Below, piece by piece: positions 27,402 through 36,579 of a stretch of DNA of 53,301 nucleotides. The position numbers and the translations under genes were made by a program. The DNA is from Burkholderiales bacterium (GTDB taxonomy: Bacteria > Pseudomonadota > Gammaproteobacteria > Burkholderiales > WYBJ01), in NCBI GenBank assembly GCA_020848435.1, contig JADLAC010000042.1:1-53301 (forward strand). The letters run 5' to 3'. Position 1 is the first letter of the stretch; every line of letters starts with the position of its first letter. Under the pieces are notes generated by a model, which worked only from the letters and a program-made list of their open reading frames with translations, searched no databases and was not told where the DNA came from.

Positions 27402-27472
27402 GAAGCACCCCCTTCACGAGCTCGTGCCGCCGTGCGCTCAGGCGCGCACGCCGCCGTACGCCATCCGGTAAC

Positions 27473-27528
27473 ATTCTAGGAAGCTCGGTGATAACCTGAT
27501 AGTGAAACTTGGCGATCACGTGATCACC
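27473..27528. promoter_or_regulatory. Divergent control region with palindrome and -10 for the sulfatase unit
   Basis: GGCGATCACGTGATCACC (27511-27528) is an almost perfect palindrome ending 2 bp before the LysR ATG. A partly related GGTGATAACCTGATAGTG lies at 27487-27504. On the minus strand TAGAAT (27473-27478) is a good -10 without a matching -35, as in activator-dependent promoters. The palindrome overlaps where the LysR ribosome site should be, which fits autorepression. Confidence 0.5.
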
Positions 27529-27530
27529 AT

Positions 27531-28562
27531 ATGAAATCGGAGCGTGAGATCGATGCTTCTCCCGCGCGCGGCGAGGCGCTGTTGCGCCGATTGCGCTTGC
27601 GTCATCTTCATCTGCTGGCGATTCTCGGCAGTGGCATCACCTTGCGCGCCGCGGCCCTGCAACTGCACGTGACGGAGCCCGCGGCGAGCAAGATGATCCG
27701 CGAGATCGAAGCTGCGTGCGGCACGACGCTGTTCGAACGTAGTCCGCGCGGCATTCGGGCGAACCCGGCCGCGGCAGCCTTGATCGCGCGGGCACGAGGG
27801 ATCGTGAGCGAGGTGGCCGCGGCAGGCGTCGAGCAAAGCGCGATCGCGCGCGGCGCTGCGGTGCGCCTGCGTATCGGCGCGCCGCCGTTCATCGCCGCGG
27901 GCCCCGTGGCGCGCGCGGTTGCCGAGCTCAAGCGCGAAATGCCGGCGGTGCTGGTGGTGTTGCTGGAAGGCGGCGCACCGAGTGTCCTCGATGCGCTCGC
28001 CGAGCGACGCGTGGATTGCGCCGTGTGTGGTGTGGATCCCGGCTTCGCTCATGCCGGTGCGCTCAAGGAGCTGCGCATCGAGCGCCTGTACCCGGATCGC
28101 TTGTGCGTGATCGCCGCGCACGACCATCCGTTGTCGAGCCGCCGCCGCCTCGCCTGGCGTGACCTTGCGTCCGCGCGCTGGGTGCTGCCGGGCAATCATT
28201 CTCCCGTGCGCCGCGCCCTTGTCGACACTTACCTGTCTCTCGGCCTGCATCCGCCCCAGCCGCAGATCGAAGCCGGTCCGGCTAACGTCGTTGCCGGCTT
28301 CGTGCGCGCCGATCCGAACCTGGTCGGCTTAGTGCGCGTGGACGGCGCTCGCGCCGAGCTGCGGCGCGGCGGCATGCAACTACTCGACGTGAGGCCGGCG
28401 GTTGCCCTGGCGCCGATCTCGGTGCTCTATCGCGAACAAGCAAGCGTCGCCGGCGAAGCACTCGCTCGGCTGGTCACGAAGCTGCAAGCGGCAGCCGCCG
28501 CCGCGCCCAGGGTGATGCGCGCACGCCACGATCAGAGGTGGCGCACGCGTGGGGTGAGTTGA
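27531..28562 (+). CDS. LysR-family transcription regulator
   Basis: 343 aa. The N-terminal helix-turn-helix covers about residues 22-85: LRHLHLLAILGSG, LRAAALQLHVTEPAASKMIREIE, then CGTTLFERSPRGI. A periplasmic-binding-like effector domain follows (RLRIGAPPFIAAGPVARAV, VLLEGGAPSVLDALAERRVD). Divergent from the sulfatase unit, which it probably controls in response to a pathway compound. Its last 31 bp overlap the end of the convergent VOC gene. No ribosome site precedes the ATG at 27531; a leaderless mRNA or a later start are both possible. Confidence 0.9.
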   Translation: MKSEREIDASPARGEALLRRLRLRHLHLLAILGSGITLRAAALQLHVTEPAASKMIREIEAACGTTLFERSPRGIRANPAAAALIARARGIVSEVAAAGVEQSAIARGAAVRLRIGAPPFIAAGPVARAVAELKREMPAVLVVLLEGGAPSVLDALAERRVDCAVCGVDPGFAHAGALKELRIERLYPDRLCVIAAHDHPLSSRRRLAWRDLASARWVLPGNHSPVRRALVDTYLSLGLHPPQPQIEAGPANVVAGFVRADPNLVGLVRVDGARAELRRGGMQLLDVRPAVALAPISVLYREQASVAGEALARLVTKLQAAAAAAPRVMRARHDQRWRTRGVS

Positions 28563-29332
28563 ACCAACACGCCCGCCGCATCCTTCGGATGCACCATCCA
28601 GTGCGGCTCCTGGCGAAATACCCGAGCACCGGCTGCGCGCAGGCGCTCGAGCGTGACCTCGATCTGCTTGGCCGGGAGCGCCAAGGCCGCGATACCTTCA
28701 CCATGGCTCGCCAAGCGTTCGGCCAAGGCAGAAGGTTTGCTCGCGACAGGGCTGACCAGTTCCACCATGCGCTCGCCGAGCTCGAAGCGGGTCGCCGAAA
28801 ACGTGCCGCCGGAGATCGGATGTATGCCCATCATCTGCGCTCGCGCGCCAGTGATCGCCTGCCATCGCAGCCCCGCCCTCGCCAGATCACGCACCCGGAT
28901 CGCTACATGATCGAGCCTGGCATCGCCGGGTCGCGGTCGAGCCTCACGCAGCTGCGTCAACTGAACCCTGACGCCGTTCGCCTCGCACCGATCGACGTAC
29001 AGCTCGCCATCGCGCCGAAGCAGCGAAACGCCGGCTGCTTCGATCTCGGCGACTCGCCCGCTCAGTTCCGCTGCGGCCACGACGATGACATGGACGCCTG
29101 GGCCGAGGCGCTCGATTCGCTCGGCGATTTCGCCTCCCTGGCCGGTGCTGCCGGCGCCCCTCGGCTCGGCCAGCGCGATGACGGCGTCGTCGAGATGAAA
29201 CCGGCTGTAGCGCGCCGTGCCGTCAGGAGAGATGTCGACCTCGGGCGCGGCGCCGCAAATCGCGCGGTAGACTTCGCACGCACGCGGATCAGCGCAGCCG
29301 ATGACAATCCGAACGAGCCGGCAGGCAGTCAT
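28532..29332 (-). CDS. Two-domain VOC/glyoxalase-like protein
   Basis: 266 aa from ATG at 29332, which has GAGGAGG 8 bp upstream; an ATG 21 bp earlier lacks one. The first half (RLVRIVIGCADPRACEVYRAI, then YSRFHLDDAVIALAEP) and second half (RLDHVAIRVRDLARAGLRWQAI, then ATRFELGERMVELVSP) each form a VOC unit. The C-terminal WMVHPKDAAGVLVQLTPR is typical of methylmalonyl-CoA epimerase or dioxygenase-like members. The reaction cannot be fixed by eye. Convergent with LysR and overlapping its end by 31 bp; probably part of the same catabolic neighbourhood. Confidence 0.8.
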   Translation of the reverse strand: MTACRLVRIVIGCADPRACEVYRAICGAAPEVDISPDGTARYSRFHLDDAVIALAEPRGAGSTGQGGEIAERIERLGPGVHVIVVAAAELSGRVAEIEAAGVSLLRRDGELYVDRCEANGVRVQLTQLREARPRPGDARLDHVAIRVRDLARAGLRWQAITGARAQMMGIHPISGGTFSATRFELGERMVELVSPVASKPSALAERLASHGEGIAALALPAKQIEVTLERLRAAGARVFRQEPHWMVHPKDAAGVLVQLTPRVRHL

Positions 29333-29599
29333 GGTCGGGTCCTCCTCGGGCAATGTCGGCTCGCTCCTAGCTTATCGGCCGGCTGTGGTACGGGGGCGCC
29401 GGCGACAGGACATCTCTGCGATTGTCGCGCGAGCAGCGCCCGACTGCGGCGGCGTCCGATCAACGCTCTACCGGCGGGTAGGCGCGTGCCCGGCGACGCC
29501 GACAGTGTGCGCTTTGCGCGCTATCTTAGCGCCTTGTCTCACGCCGAAGGTCAGCGCGATTTCTTGTCCGCGATCGCTGCGGCGGCACGAGCATCCGGC

Positions 29600-29839
29600 G
29601 TGGCGCCGATCGCGGCGAGTCTCGCCGCCAAGCTCGAGCTCAACGTGGACGCATTCCTGATGGCAGTCGCGGTCGGCGCGGCGTGCGATGTTCTCACCCC
29701 GTTCGGCCATCAGTGCAACACCCTCGTGCTGGGCCCCGGAGGCTATCGCTGCGGCGACTATTGGAAGCTCGGACTGCCGCTTTCGCTCATGGGCATCGCG
29801 GCCGGCGTGCCGCTGATCGCGTGGGTGTGGGATCTTTGA
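29600..29839 (+). pseudogene. C-terminal remnant of an SLC13-family anion permease
   Basis: The last 79 codons before a stop read VAPIAASLAAKLELNVDAFLM, then VLTPFGHQCNTLVLGPGGYR and GDYWKLGLPLSL, the conserved last helices of SLC13/DASS transporters such as those for sulfate or dicarboxylates. No start or upstream membrane segments exist: the frame to the left is antisense of the VOC gene. It is a 5'-truncated relic. A lost sulfate or dicarboxylate exporter would have suited the nearby sulfatase cluster, but that is speculation. Confidence 0.7.
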
Positions 29840-29852
29840 GCCGCCGGCGCTC

Positions 29853-31103
29853 CTAGCTGTCGGGCCCCGCTTGCGGATTGTGGCCGGAGCTCGCAGTGCC
29901 GGCGGCGCCGCGGTCCGGTCCAGGCAGCGGACGTGCTGCGTCGTGCGGCGGATTGCCCGTCTCCAGGAGCGCTTTCATTCGCATGAGATCCGCATCGAGC
30001 GCGCTTTTCGGATCGACGCCGAAAAGTCCGGCGACCCAGTGGCCGACCATACCCCCGGGCGGCGAATAGTGCAGCTCGACCTGGATGCGCGTGCCGCCGG
30101 CGGCGTCGGGCTCGAAGCGCACGCGGCCCCAATGCTTGACGGCGGCGCCATCGTCGCAATGCCATTCGATCAGTTGATCGGGTACGACCTTGGTCACCTC
30201 GGCGGTCCATTCCACCGCCATGCCGGCAGGACCCGCGACGCGCCAATACGAGCGGCTATCGTCGAGCTCGCGCACATCGCGCACGCGCGACATGAAGCTC
30301 GGGAAATTGCGGATGTTGGTCCAGAAGTCGAATACGCGACGTAACGGCGCCTGGATGCGCACGCTCTTGTGCACCTCGATCTCCTGCTCCTCCCCGCCGA
30401 AACCGAACAGCGATTGCAGGCCGCGGTTGCTCCCTGCGCGCAACAGCAGAGCGCCTCCGAGTAGACCCAAGACGAGGCCGGCGGGGCCGTGCCGGCGCGA
30501 TGCCGCGGCGACCAGGGCAAGGCCCGCGGTACCGGTCAAAAGGCGCGCCGTGGGCGACCAGTTCTCCTGCAGCAGCTCGAAACGGCGCCCCACTCTCGTG
30601 ACGCCTCCCTGCAATCCCGACACATTGCCCGCCTCGGCGTGAATCTCCAGGCGAGAGTCGAGCGACTTGACGCCCGCCTGCCCGCGGATCGACGCGAGCA
30701 GCGACCGCGCTTCGGCGGCGAGAACGGGGCCGCTCACGGTGACCGCACCGTCGTGCACCGAAACGCGAATGGAATGGGGATGCGAGACGATGCGCCCGAG
30801 GCGCGAGCGGATGCGATCGGCGAGGGCGGCATCCGATGGCGTGTCATGGCGCATCCAGCGCGAGGCGTGCGCGATCACGCCTGCGCTGCGTCCTGCGAGA
30901 TCGTGCGCGGTCACGCGGCCGGCAGCACGCAGCAGGCGCCGAGCATGCAACCATTGGTCGCGTAACAGCGCCCGGCGACGGCGCCCCGCGCCCGGGTCGA
31001 ACAGGTACATGAGCGCGGCGCCGATGCCGGCCGCGGCGAGCCATGGCCGGCCGGGCATGCCGGAATGTTGTGTCGAATGCTTTGAGGGGCGGTGCGTGGA
31101 CAT
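29853..31103 (-). CDS. Membrane-anchored BON and SRPBCC-domain protein
   Basis: 416 aa from ATG at 31103, with AAGGAG 6 bp upstream. In order: a hydrophobic segment near residue 20 (WLAAAGIGAALMYLFDPGAG, a motif typical of this type); a BON domain at about 85-150 (LADRIRSRLGRIVSHP, VTVSGPVLAAEARSLLASI); a pair of short hydrophobic stretches at about 185-225; and an SRPBCC/polyketide-cyclase domain about 240-385 (VHKSVRIQAPLRRVFDFWTN, WHCDDGAAVKHWG). The tail is proline-rich and low complexity. The role is unknown; such proteins are often linked to stress or envelope functions. Convergent with the permease remnant. Confidence 0.78.
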   Translation of the reverse strand: MSTHRPSKHSTQHSGMPGRPWLAAAGIGAALMYLFDPGAGRRRRALLRDQWLHARRLLRAAGRVTAHDLAGRSAGVIAHASRWMRHDTPSDAALADRIRSRLGRIVSHPHSIRVSVHDGAVTVSGPVLAAEARSLLASIRGQAGVKSLDSRLEIHAEAGNVSGLQGGVTRVGRRFELLQENWSPTARLLTGTAGLALVAAASRRHGPAGLVLGLLGGALLLRAGSNRGLQSLFGFGGEEQEIEVHKSVRIQAPLRRVFDFWTNIRNFPSFMSRVRDVRELDDSRSYWRVAGPAGMAVEWTAEVTKVVPDQLIEWHCDDGAAVKHWGRVRFEPDAAGGTRIQVELHYSPPGGMVGHWVAGLFGVDPKSALDADLMRMKALLETGNPPHDAARPLPGPDRGAAGTASSGHNPQAGPDS

Positions 31104-31588
31104 GGCGCGCTCCTTGGCAAGCCGGGTCACCGCGGCCGAGCCGAGTCGCCGGCGTGGACGTCACTTGGGCTATTTACCCGGGCCTGCACGCCAGATGCCC
31201 GCGGCGATCACGCGATCGCAGCCGAAGACGGTCTTTGTGCTGCGCGCTTTGGGGCGGGCGAGAGTGGGTTGAGGAAGGGGGCTGGTGGCAAAGCCAAGGG
31301 TGCCCATCGGTGGTGATCGAGAAGTGCTCACCTGATGCGGTAAGCGCAGGTGCCTCGGCACGGGTCGTCCACGAAATCCTGCGGGCGATTGTCGGGCGCG
31401 CTTTGAACCTGCTCGCCCATGTATCGGTCGTACTTGACGGTGCGCGGTGATGCGATCCACCGAAGGGTTCAACATCGCGCTTGCACGAGGGTTGCGATGG
31501 AGTCCGTGCCCGTTGCCGGCGGTCGAGGATGCGCAGGTATCGTGATCGCGTGGCGATGGCTGCTCCCCGCGGCGCGGCATGCCGGTCC
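31104..31588. other. 485-bp stretch without a confident gene
   Basis: No RNA gene or clear coding region was found. One minus-strand frame (31328-31468) of 46 codons without a good start ends with DRYMGEQVQSAPDNRPQDFV, then DDPCRGTCAYRIR and TGA. It reads more like protein than its neighbours, and may be the 3' end of a small lost gene. Otherwise I see nothing. Confidence 0.35.
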
Positions 31589-31623
31589 ATGATCGTCAAC
31601 GTCGGTCCATGATCGTCATCGTC
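31584..31623 (+). repeat. 20-bp tandem duplication of the gluconokinase start region
   Basis: 31584-31603 and 31604-31623 are identical except for one base (GGTCCATGATCGTCAACGTC against the same with ATCGTC at the end). The first ATG (31589) opens a 7-codon ORF, MIVNVGP, whose TGA (31610-31612) overlaps the gntK ATG at 31609 as ATGA. Confidence 0.8.
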
Positions 31624-32136
31624 TCCGGTCCGTCCGGCGCCGGCAAATCGACCATAGGGCGAGCCCTCGCGGCCGAGCTCGATTGGCGTTTCTTTGAAGG
31701 CGACGATTTCCATAGCGAAGCGAACAAGGCGCGCATGAAGGCAGGACGACCGCTCGGCGACGCCGAGCGTGCGCCCTGGCTGCTGGCCATCGCCGAATCG
31801 ATCGCGCGCCAGGTGCGCGAGCGAAGCGATGCGGTTTACGCCTGTTCCGCGCTCAAACGTGCTTATCGCAAGGCGCTGGTGTTGCCTCGTACGCCGCGTT
31901 CTTGCGTTCGCTTCGTCCTGCTGCACGCCGATCGTGACGTGCTGGCGCGGCGCTTGGAACGCCGCGGCGGCCACTTCTTTCCCCCGGCATTGCTCGATAG
32001 CCAGCTCGCCGATCTCGAAGACGCGTCCGCCGGAGAGGAAGTCAGCGTGCTCAGCGTCGACGCGACGCCGAGTGTGGGGGAGGTGGTACGGCGCATTCGT
32101 GAGGGGTTGCGACTGTCGCCATCCGCGAACGGCTGA
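31609..32136 (+). CDS. gntK: Gluconokinase
   Basis: 175 aa. MIVIVSGPSGAGKST has the Walker A loop at residues 6-15. WRFFEGDDFHSEANKARMKAG then GRPLGDAERAPWL is the gluconate-binding block of the GntK family, and YACSALKRAYRKAL is the next conserved helix. It phosphorylates gluconate to 6-phosphogluconate, the substrate of Gnd encoded opposite it. It ends 77 bp from zwf, convergent. Its start lies in a 20-bp tandem duplication with a 7-codon upstream ORF. An in-frame ATG at 31579 exists but would add residues not typical of the family. Confidence 0.92.
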   Translation: MIVIVSGPSGAGKSTIGRALAAELDWRFFEGDDFHSEANKARMKAGRPLGDAERAPWLLAIAESIARQVRERSDAVYACSALKRAYRKALVLPRTPRSCVRFVLLHADRDVLARRLERRGGHFFPPALLDSQLADLEDASAGEEVSVLSVDATPSVGEVVRRIREGLRLSPSANG

Positions 32137-32213
32137 TGGTGGGAACGACACCGCTCCGACCCCGGTGCGATGCCGGCGACGCGCGGCTCGGGCAATGGCG
32201 AGCTCGCGGCCGG

Positions 32214-33608
32214 CTATGCGGCGCCGCGCGCGGTGTCGATCCCGGCTGGCTCGATCCATCCACCCCACGGCGCGGTCATCGCATCGGCCTGCGGCGGTCC
32301 CCAGCTTCCCTTGGCATAAGCGTGCACCGGGATATCGGCAGCGAGCACGGGCTCGACGATGCGCCACTGGGCTTCGACCGTGTCCTGGCGAGCGAACAGC
32401 GTGGTTTCGCCCTCGATCGCAGCGCCGAGCAAGCGCTCGTAGGCCCGCGATTCATCGTCCGGTGTGCTACAAAACTGTAGCTCCACGTCGTGGCCGTTCA
32501 TCTGTGGACCTGGTCTCTTCACGCGCGCACCCAACGCGATGTGCACGGCCCCCGGACCGAGGCGAAAGCGGAAATAGTCGCTCGCCGGCTCGTCCTCGAA
32601 CAGCGCCTTGGGCGGCTTGCGCGATACCACCCGCACCTCGGTTGCGGTGCGCGCGAGGCACTTGCCAGCGCGGATGAAGAAGGGCACGCCCGACCAACGC
32701 CACGAGTCGATATACAGGCGCAGCGCCGCATAGGTCTCGACTTTTGAATCCGCCGCGACTCCGGGCTCGGAACGATAGCCTTCGAATTGGCCGCGCACCA
32801 GGTGGCGCGGATCGAGCGCCCGCACGCTGCGCAGCAGCTTCGATTTCTCGTCTCGTATCGCTTCGCCTTCGGTGGCGATCGGGACTTCCATCGCGAGCAA
32901 CGCGAGCACCTGGAAAAGGTGGTTCTGCACCACGTCGCGCAACGCTCCGACGCCTTCGTAGAATTGGCCGCGTCCTTCGATACCGAAGCTTTCCGCCATC
33001 GTGATCTGCACGGCCTCGACGTAATGACGATTCCACAGCGGCTCGAGAAACGCGTTGGCGAAGCGGAAGTAGAGCAGGTTGCGCACCGGCTCCTTGCCCA
33101 GGTAATGGTCGATGCGAAAAATGGCTGATTCGGCGAAGCGCTCGCGCAGCGTACGGTTGAGCGCCTGGGCGGACGCGAGATCGCGGCCGAACGGTTTCTC
33201 GATGATGAAACGCCCGCCCTTGCTGCATTCCAGTCCGGCCAGGCCGCGCATGACCGCGCCGAACGCGTCCGGGGGGATGGCGAGATAGAACAGCGGATGC
33301 CTCGAATCGCCGAGCGCGCCGCAGAGTCGTTCGAATAGCGCAGGATCCCGATAGTCGCCCTGCACGTAATCGAGCTTTTGTGCGAACTGCTCAAAAGCCG
33401 CGGCATCGTAGCGCCCGTTTTCCTTGATGCTGGCGGCGGCGCGGTCGCGAAACTGGTCGCGATTCCATTGCGTGCGTGCCACGCCGATCACCGGCCCGGT
33501 CAGCTCCGCGGGCGCGGAGAGCGCGGCCAGCGCGGGCAACAGCTTCTTGTACGCGAGATCGCCGCTCGCGCCGAACAGCACCAAGGCGTCGGACCTGGGC
33601 TCGCTCAT
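32214..33608 (-). CDS. zwf: Glucose-6-phosphate dehydrogenase
   Basis: 464 aa from ATG at 33608. [19 protein letters not shown] is the NADP-binding start, [15 protein letters not shown] the lysine block, and [21 protein letters not shown] the active-site signature with His near residue 166. It oxidises glucose 6-phosphate to the lactone, making NADPH. Its ATG overlaps the gnd stop as ATGA, so the two are translationally coupled. It is slightly shorter than the usual 480-490 residues but has both domains. A longer open frame to 33896 is antisense and not used. Confidence 0.95.
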   Translation of the reverse strand: MSEPRSDALVLFGASGDLAYKKLLPALAALSAPAELTGPVIGVARTQWNRDQFRDRAAASIKENGRYDAAAFEQFAQKLDYVQGDYRDPALFERLCGALGDSRHPLFYLAIPPDAFGAVMRGLAGLECSKGGRFIIEKPFGRDLASAQALNRTLRERFAESAIFRIDHYLGKEPVRNLLYFRFANAFLEPLWNRHYVEAVQITMAESFGIEGRGQFYEGVGALRDVVQNHLFQVLALLAMEVPIATEGEAIRDEKSKLLRSVRALDPRHLVRGQFEGYRSEPGVAADSKVETYAALRLYIDSWRWSGVPFFIRAGKCLARTATEVRVVSRKPPKALFEDEPASDYFRFRLGPGAVHIALGARVKRPGPQMNGHDVELQFCSTPDDESRAYERLLGAAIEGETTLFARQDTVEAQWRIVEPVLAADIPVHAYAKGSWGPPQADAMTAPWGGWIEPAGIDTARGAA

Positions 33609-34624
33609 CGCGGCTCGCCTCCAGGCTTCGGCTCGACGTGGCCGCCGAACTCGGCGCGCAGTGCCGAGAGCAGCTTGTCGGCAAAACTCGCACGGCCGCG
33701 CGACGAGAAGCGCGCGTACAGCGCGGCGCTCAACACCGGCAAGGGCACGCCCGCATCGATGCCGGCCTTGATGGTCCAGCGGCCTTCGCCCGAATCGGCG
33801 ACATGGCCCTGGTAGCCGCTCAGCTCGGGATCGCGTGCGAGCGCGCGGGCGGTGAGATCGAGCAGCCAGGAGCGCACCACGCTGCCGCGGCGCCACAGCT
33901 CGGCGATGGCGCCGAGATCGAGGTCGGCGCGCAACAGGCCCGCGAGCGCACCGGCTTGCGTGTCCCCGCCCGCGGCCGGATCGGCGGCGCGCGCATGCTG
34001 CAGGAGGTTCATGCCTTCGGCATAGGCGGCCATCAAGCCATATTCGATGCCGTTATGAACCATCTTGACGAAATGCCCGGCACCGCTCGGGCCGCAGTGC
34101 AAGTAACCGAGCTCGGCGCTCGCGTAGAGCGCGGGCTGCGTGCCCGGTGCTGCCGTCGTGGCGCCCGGTGCGAGCGCGCGGAAAATCGGCTCCAGGGCGC
34201 GCACCACGGCCGTCTCTCCCCCCAGCATGAGGCAGTAGCCTTGCTCCAATCCCCAGATGCCGCCGCTGGTGCCCGCGTCGACCAGATGCACACCGGCGGC
34301 GCGCAAAGCCGCGGCGCGCCGGATCGTGTCCTGGTAGTAGGAGTTACCGCCGTCGATCAGTATGTCGTCCGGTTCGAGCCGCGGGCGCAGCTCGTCGAGC
34401 ACGGCGTCCACCGCCCCGGCCGGCAGCATGATCCAAACGATGCGCGGCGCTTGCAGCGCGGCGAGCATGTGCGCGAGCGTGGGTGCGACTTCGGCGCCGT
34501 CGCGGCTCGGCTCGGCGCCGGCTTCGGGGCGCCGATCGAACACAACGCACTGGTGACCCGCGCGCAGCAGCCGGCGCGCGATGTTGGCGCCCATGCGGCC
34601 CAGCCCCAGGATACCGATTCTCAT
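33605..34624 (-). CDS. gnd: 6-Phosphogluconate dehydrogenase, decarboxylating, short type
   Basis: 339 aa from ATG at 34624. [20 protein letters not shown] is the Rossmann loop, [14 protein letters not shown] and [20 protein letters not shown] are substrate-site blocks, and [20 protein letters not shown] has the catalytic Lys. The length fits the short bacterial class (about 300-340 residues), related to Gram-positive and methylotroph enzymes, not the long E. coli form. It converts 6-phosphogluconate to ribulose 5-phosphate. It starts 77 bp after livH on the same strand, so it may be read from the ABC transporter operon, and overlaps zwf by 4 bp. Confidence 0.93.
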   Translation of the reverse strand: MRIGILGLGRMGANIARRLLRAGHQCVVFDRRPEAGAEPSRDGAEVAPTLAHMLAALQAPRIVWIMLPAGAVDAVLDELRPRLEPDDILIDGGNSYYQDTIRRAAALRAAGVHLVDAGTSGGIWGLEQGYCLMLGGETAVVRALEPIFRALAPGATTAAPGTQPALYASAELGYLHCGPSGAGHFVKMVHNGIEYGLMAAYAEGMNLLQHARAADPAAGGDTQAGALAGLLRADLDLGAIAELWRRGSVVRSWLLDLTARALARDPELSGYQGHVADSGEGRWTIKAGIDAGVPLPVLSAALYARFSSRGRASFADKLLSALRAEFGGHVEPKPGGEPR

Positions 34625-34701
34625 CGCAGCGCCCGATCGTGGTCGTGGACGTCTCTTGGCCGCAACGCGCGTGCCCACGCATCCGCGCGGCGAGCGATTG
34701 G

Positions 34702-35571
34702 CTAGCGCTTGAGCAGCGGACTGCCGTACAGCCCGGTCGGCTTGAGGAGCAGGATGAGCAACATGATCGCGAATGGCGCCATTTGCGCAAGCGGGGCGTA
34801 GACGAGGGAACCGAGGGAGACGACCTGGCCGACGAGAAACGCCGAAACCAACGTGCCCTTGATGCTGCCCAGCCCGCCGATGATCACCACCATGAAGACG
34901 AAGGCGAGCACTTCCAGGCCCATCACCGGATCGACCATGATCAACGGGGCATGCAGCCCGCCCGCCAATCCTGACAGGACCCCGGCGATGATGAAGGTGA
35001 TGGTGAACAAGCGGTAGACGTTGATGCCGAGCCCTTCCACGTGCTCCACGTCTTCGATGCCCGCGCGTATGGCCTTGCCCACGATGGTGCGATTGAGAAA
35101 GAGCCAGATCGCGCCGTAGACCGCGATCGCGACCACGATCACGATCAGGCGGTAGGCCGGCACGGCCGTGCCCGCGATATCGATCTGGGTGGAAATGGGC
35201 ACCGGCACCGGACGCGGCACCAGCCCCCAGATCGACTTGATGATCCCCACCCCGCCGATCAGGATGCCGAAGGTAGTGATCATGCTGAAGGTCACGTCGC
35301 GCTCGTAGATGCGCCGGAAGATGAAGCGCTCGACGGCGAAGCTCGCCAGGCCGCCCATGATCATGCCGCCCAGCACACCGAGCCACACGCTGCCGAGCGC
35401 GAGGCTGAGCGAATAGGTGATATAGGCGCCGATCGAGTAGTAGAGGAGCTGGTCGAGACTGATCACGCGCATGAGCCCGAAGCACAGCGACAGCCCGATC
35501 GCCATCAGAAAAAAGATGCTGCCGATGCTCAGCCCGAAAATCACGCCCGAGAGAAAGAGCTGGGTATCCAT
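34702..35571 (-). CDS. livH: Branched-chain-type amino acid ABC permease (LivH family)
   Basis: 289 aa, about eight hydrophobic helices. FGLSIGSIFFLMAIGLSLCFG near the N-terminus and the GLAGGLHAPLIMVDPVMGL block, plus the EAA-like loop VGKAIRAGIEDVEHVEGLGIN at about 170-190, mark LivH. It forms half of the inner-membrane channel with LivM. It starts 6 bp past livM. The substrate could be a branched-chain amino acid, an amide, urea or an aromatic acid; the sequence does not decide. Confidence 0.92.
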   Translation of the reverse strand: MDTQLFLSGVIFGLSIGSIFFLMAIGLSLCFGLMRVISLDQLLYYSIGAYITYSLSLALGSVWLGVLGGMIMGGLASFAVERFIFRRIYERDVTFSMITTFGILIGGVGIIKSIWGLVPRPVPVPISTQIDIAGTAVPAYRLIVIVVAIAVYGAIWLFLNRTIVGKAIRAGIEDVEHVEGLGINVYRLFTITFIIAGVLSGLAGGLHAPLIMVDPVMGLEVLAFVFMVVIIGGLGSIKGTLVSAFLVGQVVSLGSLVYAPLAQMAPFAIMLLILLLKPTGLYGSPLLKR

Positions 35572-35577
35572 GCAGCG

Positions 35578-36540
35578 TCAGCGCGCGACTCGCGCTTTGA
35601 CGCGCGACAGGGCGCGCTGGAGCCGCGGCTCCAGGGTGCCCCAGATGCCTTTCTCGCCCGCCAGCATGATGAAGACGAGCAGGAAGCCGATGGCAAGCTC
35701 CCAATTGCCGACCAGCTTGCTGATCGCGTCCTTCATCCCCGTGTAAGCGAGCGTGCCGATGATCGGGCCGTAGAGCGAGCCGGTGCCGCCCAGAATGGTG
35801 ACGACGACCGGGTCCGCGGCGCGCGCCGGGCTGGTGATCTCCGGGCTGACGAAGCCCAGGTAGATCGCGTACATCGAGCCGGCGAGCGCGCTGGTGGTGT
35901 TGGCGAGGACGAACGCCATGAGGCGAATGCCGAAGTTGCCATAGCCCAGGAACTTCAGCTTGTCTTCGTTCAGCTTGCTGGCGAGGCAACAGGCGCCGAA
36001 CACCGAGTCGTTCACGTACTTGTAGAACGCCCACACGGCGAGACCCACGAGCAGCGAGAAGACGAAAAAGCCTTCCGGCCGTGCGATGTCGAGGCCCGGG
36101 GTGGAGCCGATGTTGGTGAGGAACCACAGGCCGTTATCGCCCTTGGTCACGTCCGCCAGCACCTTCTGCATGAGATAGAAGATGATCACCGCCAGCGCCA
36201 GGTTGACCAGCGCGAAGTAGTCGCTGCGCAGCCGCACGAACAGCGGCCCGACCGCGAGCGCGAACACGAAACCTGAGACCAGCCCGATCAGCAGGCCGAG
36301 ATACGGATTGGTGCCGAAATAGAACAGGTAGAAGCCGGTGCCGTAGGCGCCCACGGCGAGATACGCGGGTTGGCCGAAGGAGATGAAGCCCACCCGCCCG
36401 AGCAAGAAGCTGCAACCGATGGTGTAGATGGAAAAGATCAGCACCTCGATCACAAATGCGAGCGGCAGCAACAGGCGCAAGGCGGCCAGCAGGGCGAAGG
36501 CGAGCAGCGGACCGGCCCACCACTTGAGCGCGCCGATCAT
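35578..36540 (-). CDS. livM: Branched-chain-type amino acid ABC permease (LivM family)
   Basis: 320 aa with many hydrophobic helices. LGRVGFISFGQPAYLAVGAYG is the LivM opening, FGACCLASKLNEDKLKFLGY the cytoplasmic EAA-like loop (usually A-x-R-E-N-E; here C-L-A-S-K-L-N-E, slightly altered), and VVTILGGTGSLYGPIIG the signature near the C-terminus. Partner of LivH in the membrane. It lies 39 bp past livF and 6 bp before livH. Confidence 0.92.
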   Translation of the reverse strand: MIGALKWWAGPLLAFALLAALRLLLPLAFVIEVLIFSIYTIGCSFLLGRVGFISFGQPAYLAVGAYGTGFYLFYFGTNPYLGLLIGLVSGFVFALAVGPLFVRLRSDYFALVNLALAVIIFYLMQKVLADVTKGDNGLWFLTNIGSTPGLDIARPEGFFVFSLLVGLAVWAFYKYVNDSVFGACCLASKLNEDKLKFLGYGNFGIRLMAFVLANTTSALAGSMYAIYLGFVSPEITSPARAADPVVVTILGGTGSLYGPIIGTLAYTGMKDAISKLVGNWELAIGFLLVFIMLAGEKGIWGTLEPRLQRALSRVKARVAR

Positions 36541-36579
36541 GCGGGACCAGGGTCGGACCAGGGTCGAATGGATGCGCGC

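Noticed and set aside
28538..29599. Plus-strand frame leading into the SLC13 remnant
   Set aside because: It is antisense to the VOC gene; only the last 79 codons look like a permease.
31328..31468. 46-codon minus-strand frame ending CAYRIR
   Set aside because: It reads like protein and has paired cysteines, but there is no start with a ribosome site and I cannot name a family. It is noted in the gap entry only.
31174..32367. 397-codon minus-strand frame opposite gntK
   Set aside because: It is antisense to gluconokinase, whose motifs are clear; composition is that of a shadow frame.
34625..36127. Minus-strand frame extending gnd upstream by 500 codons
   Set aside because: It overlaps livH and livM in another frame. 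The gnd ATG at 34624 begins the Rossmann motif as expected.
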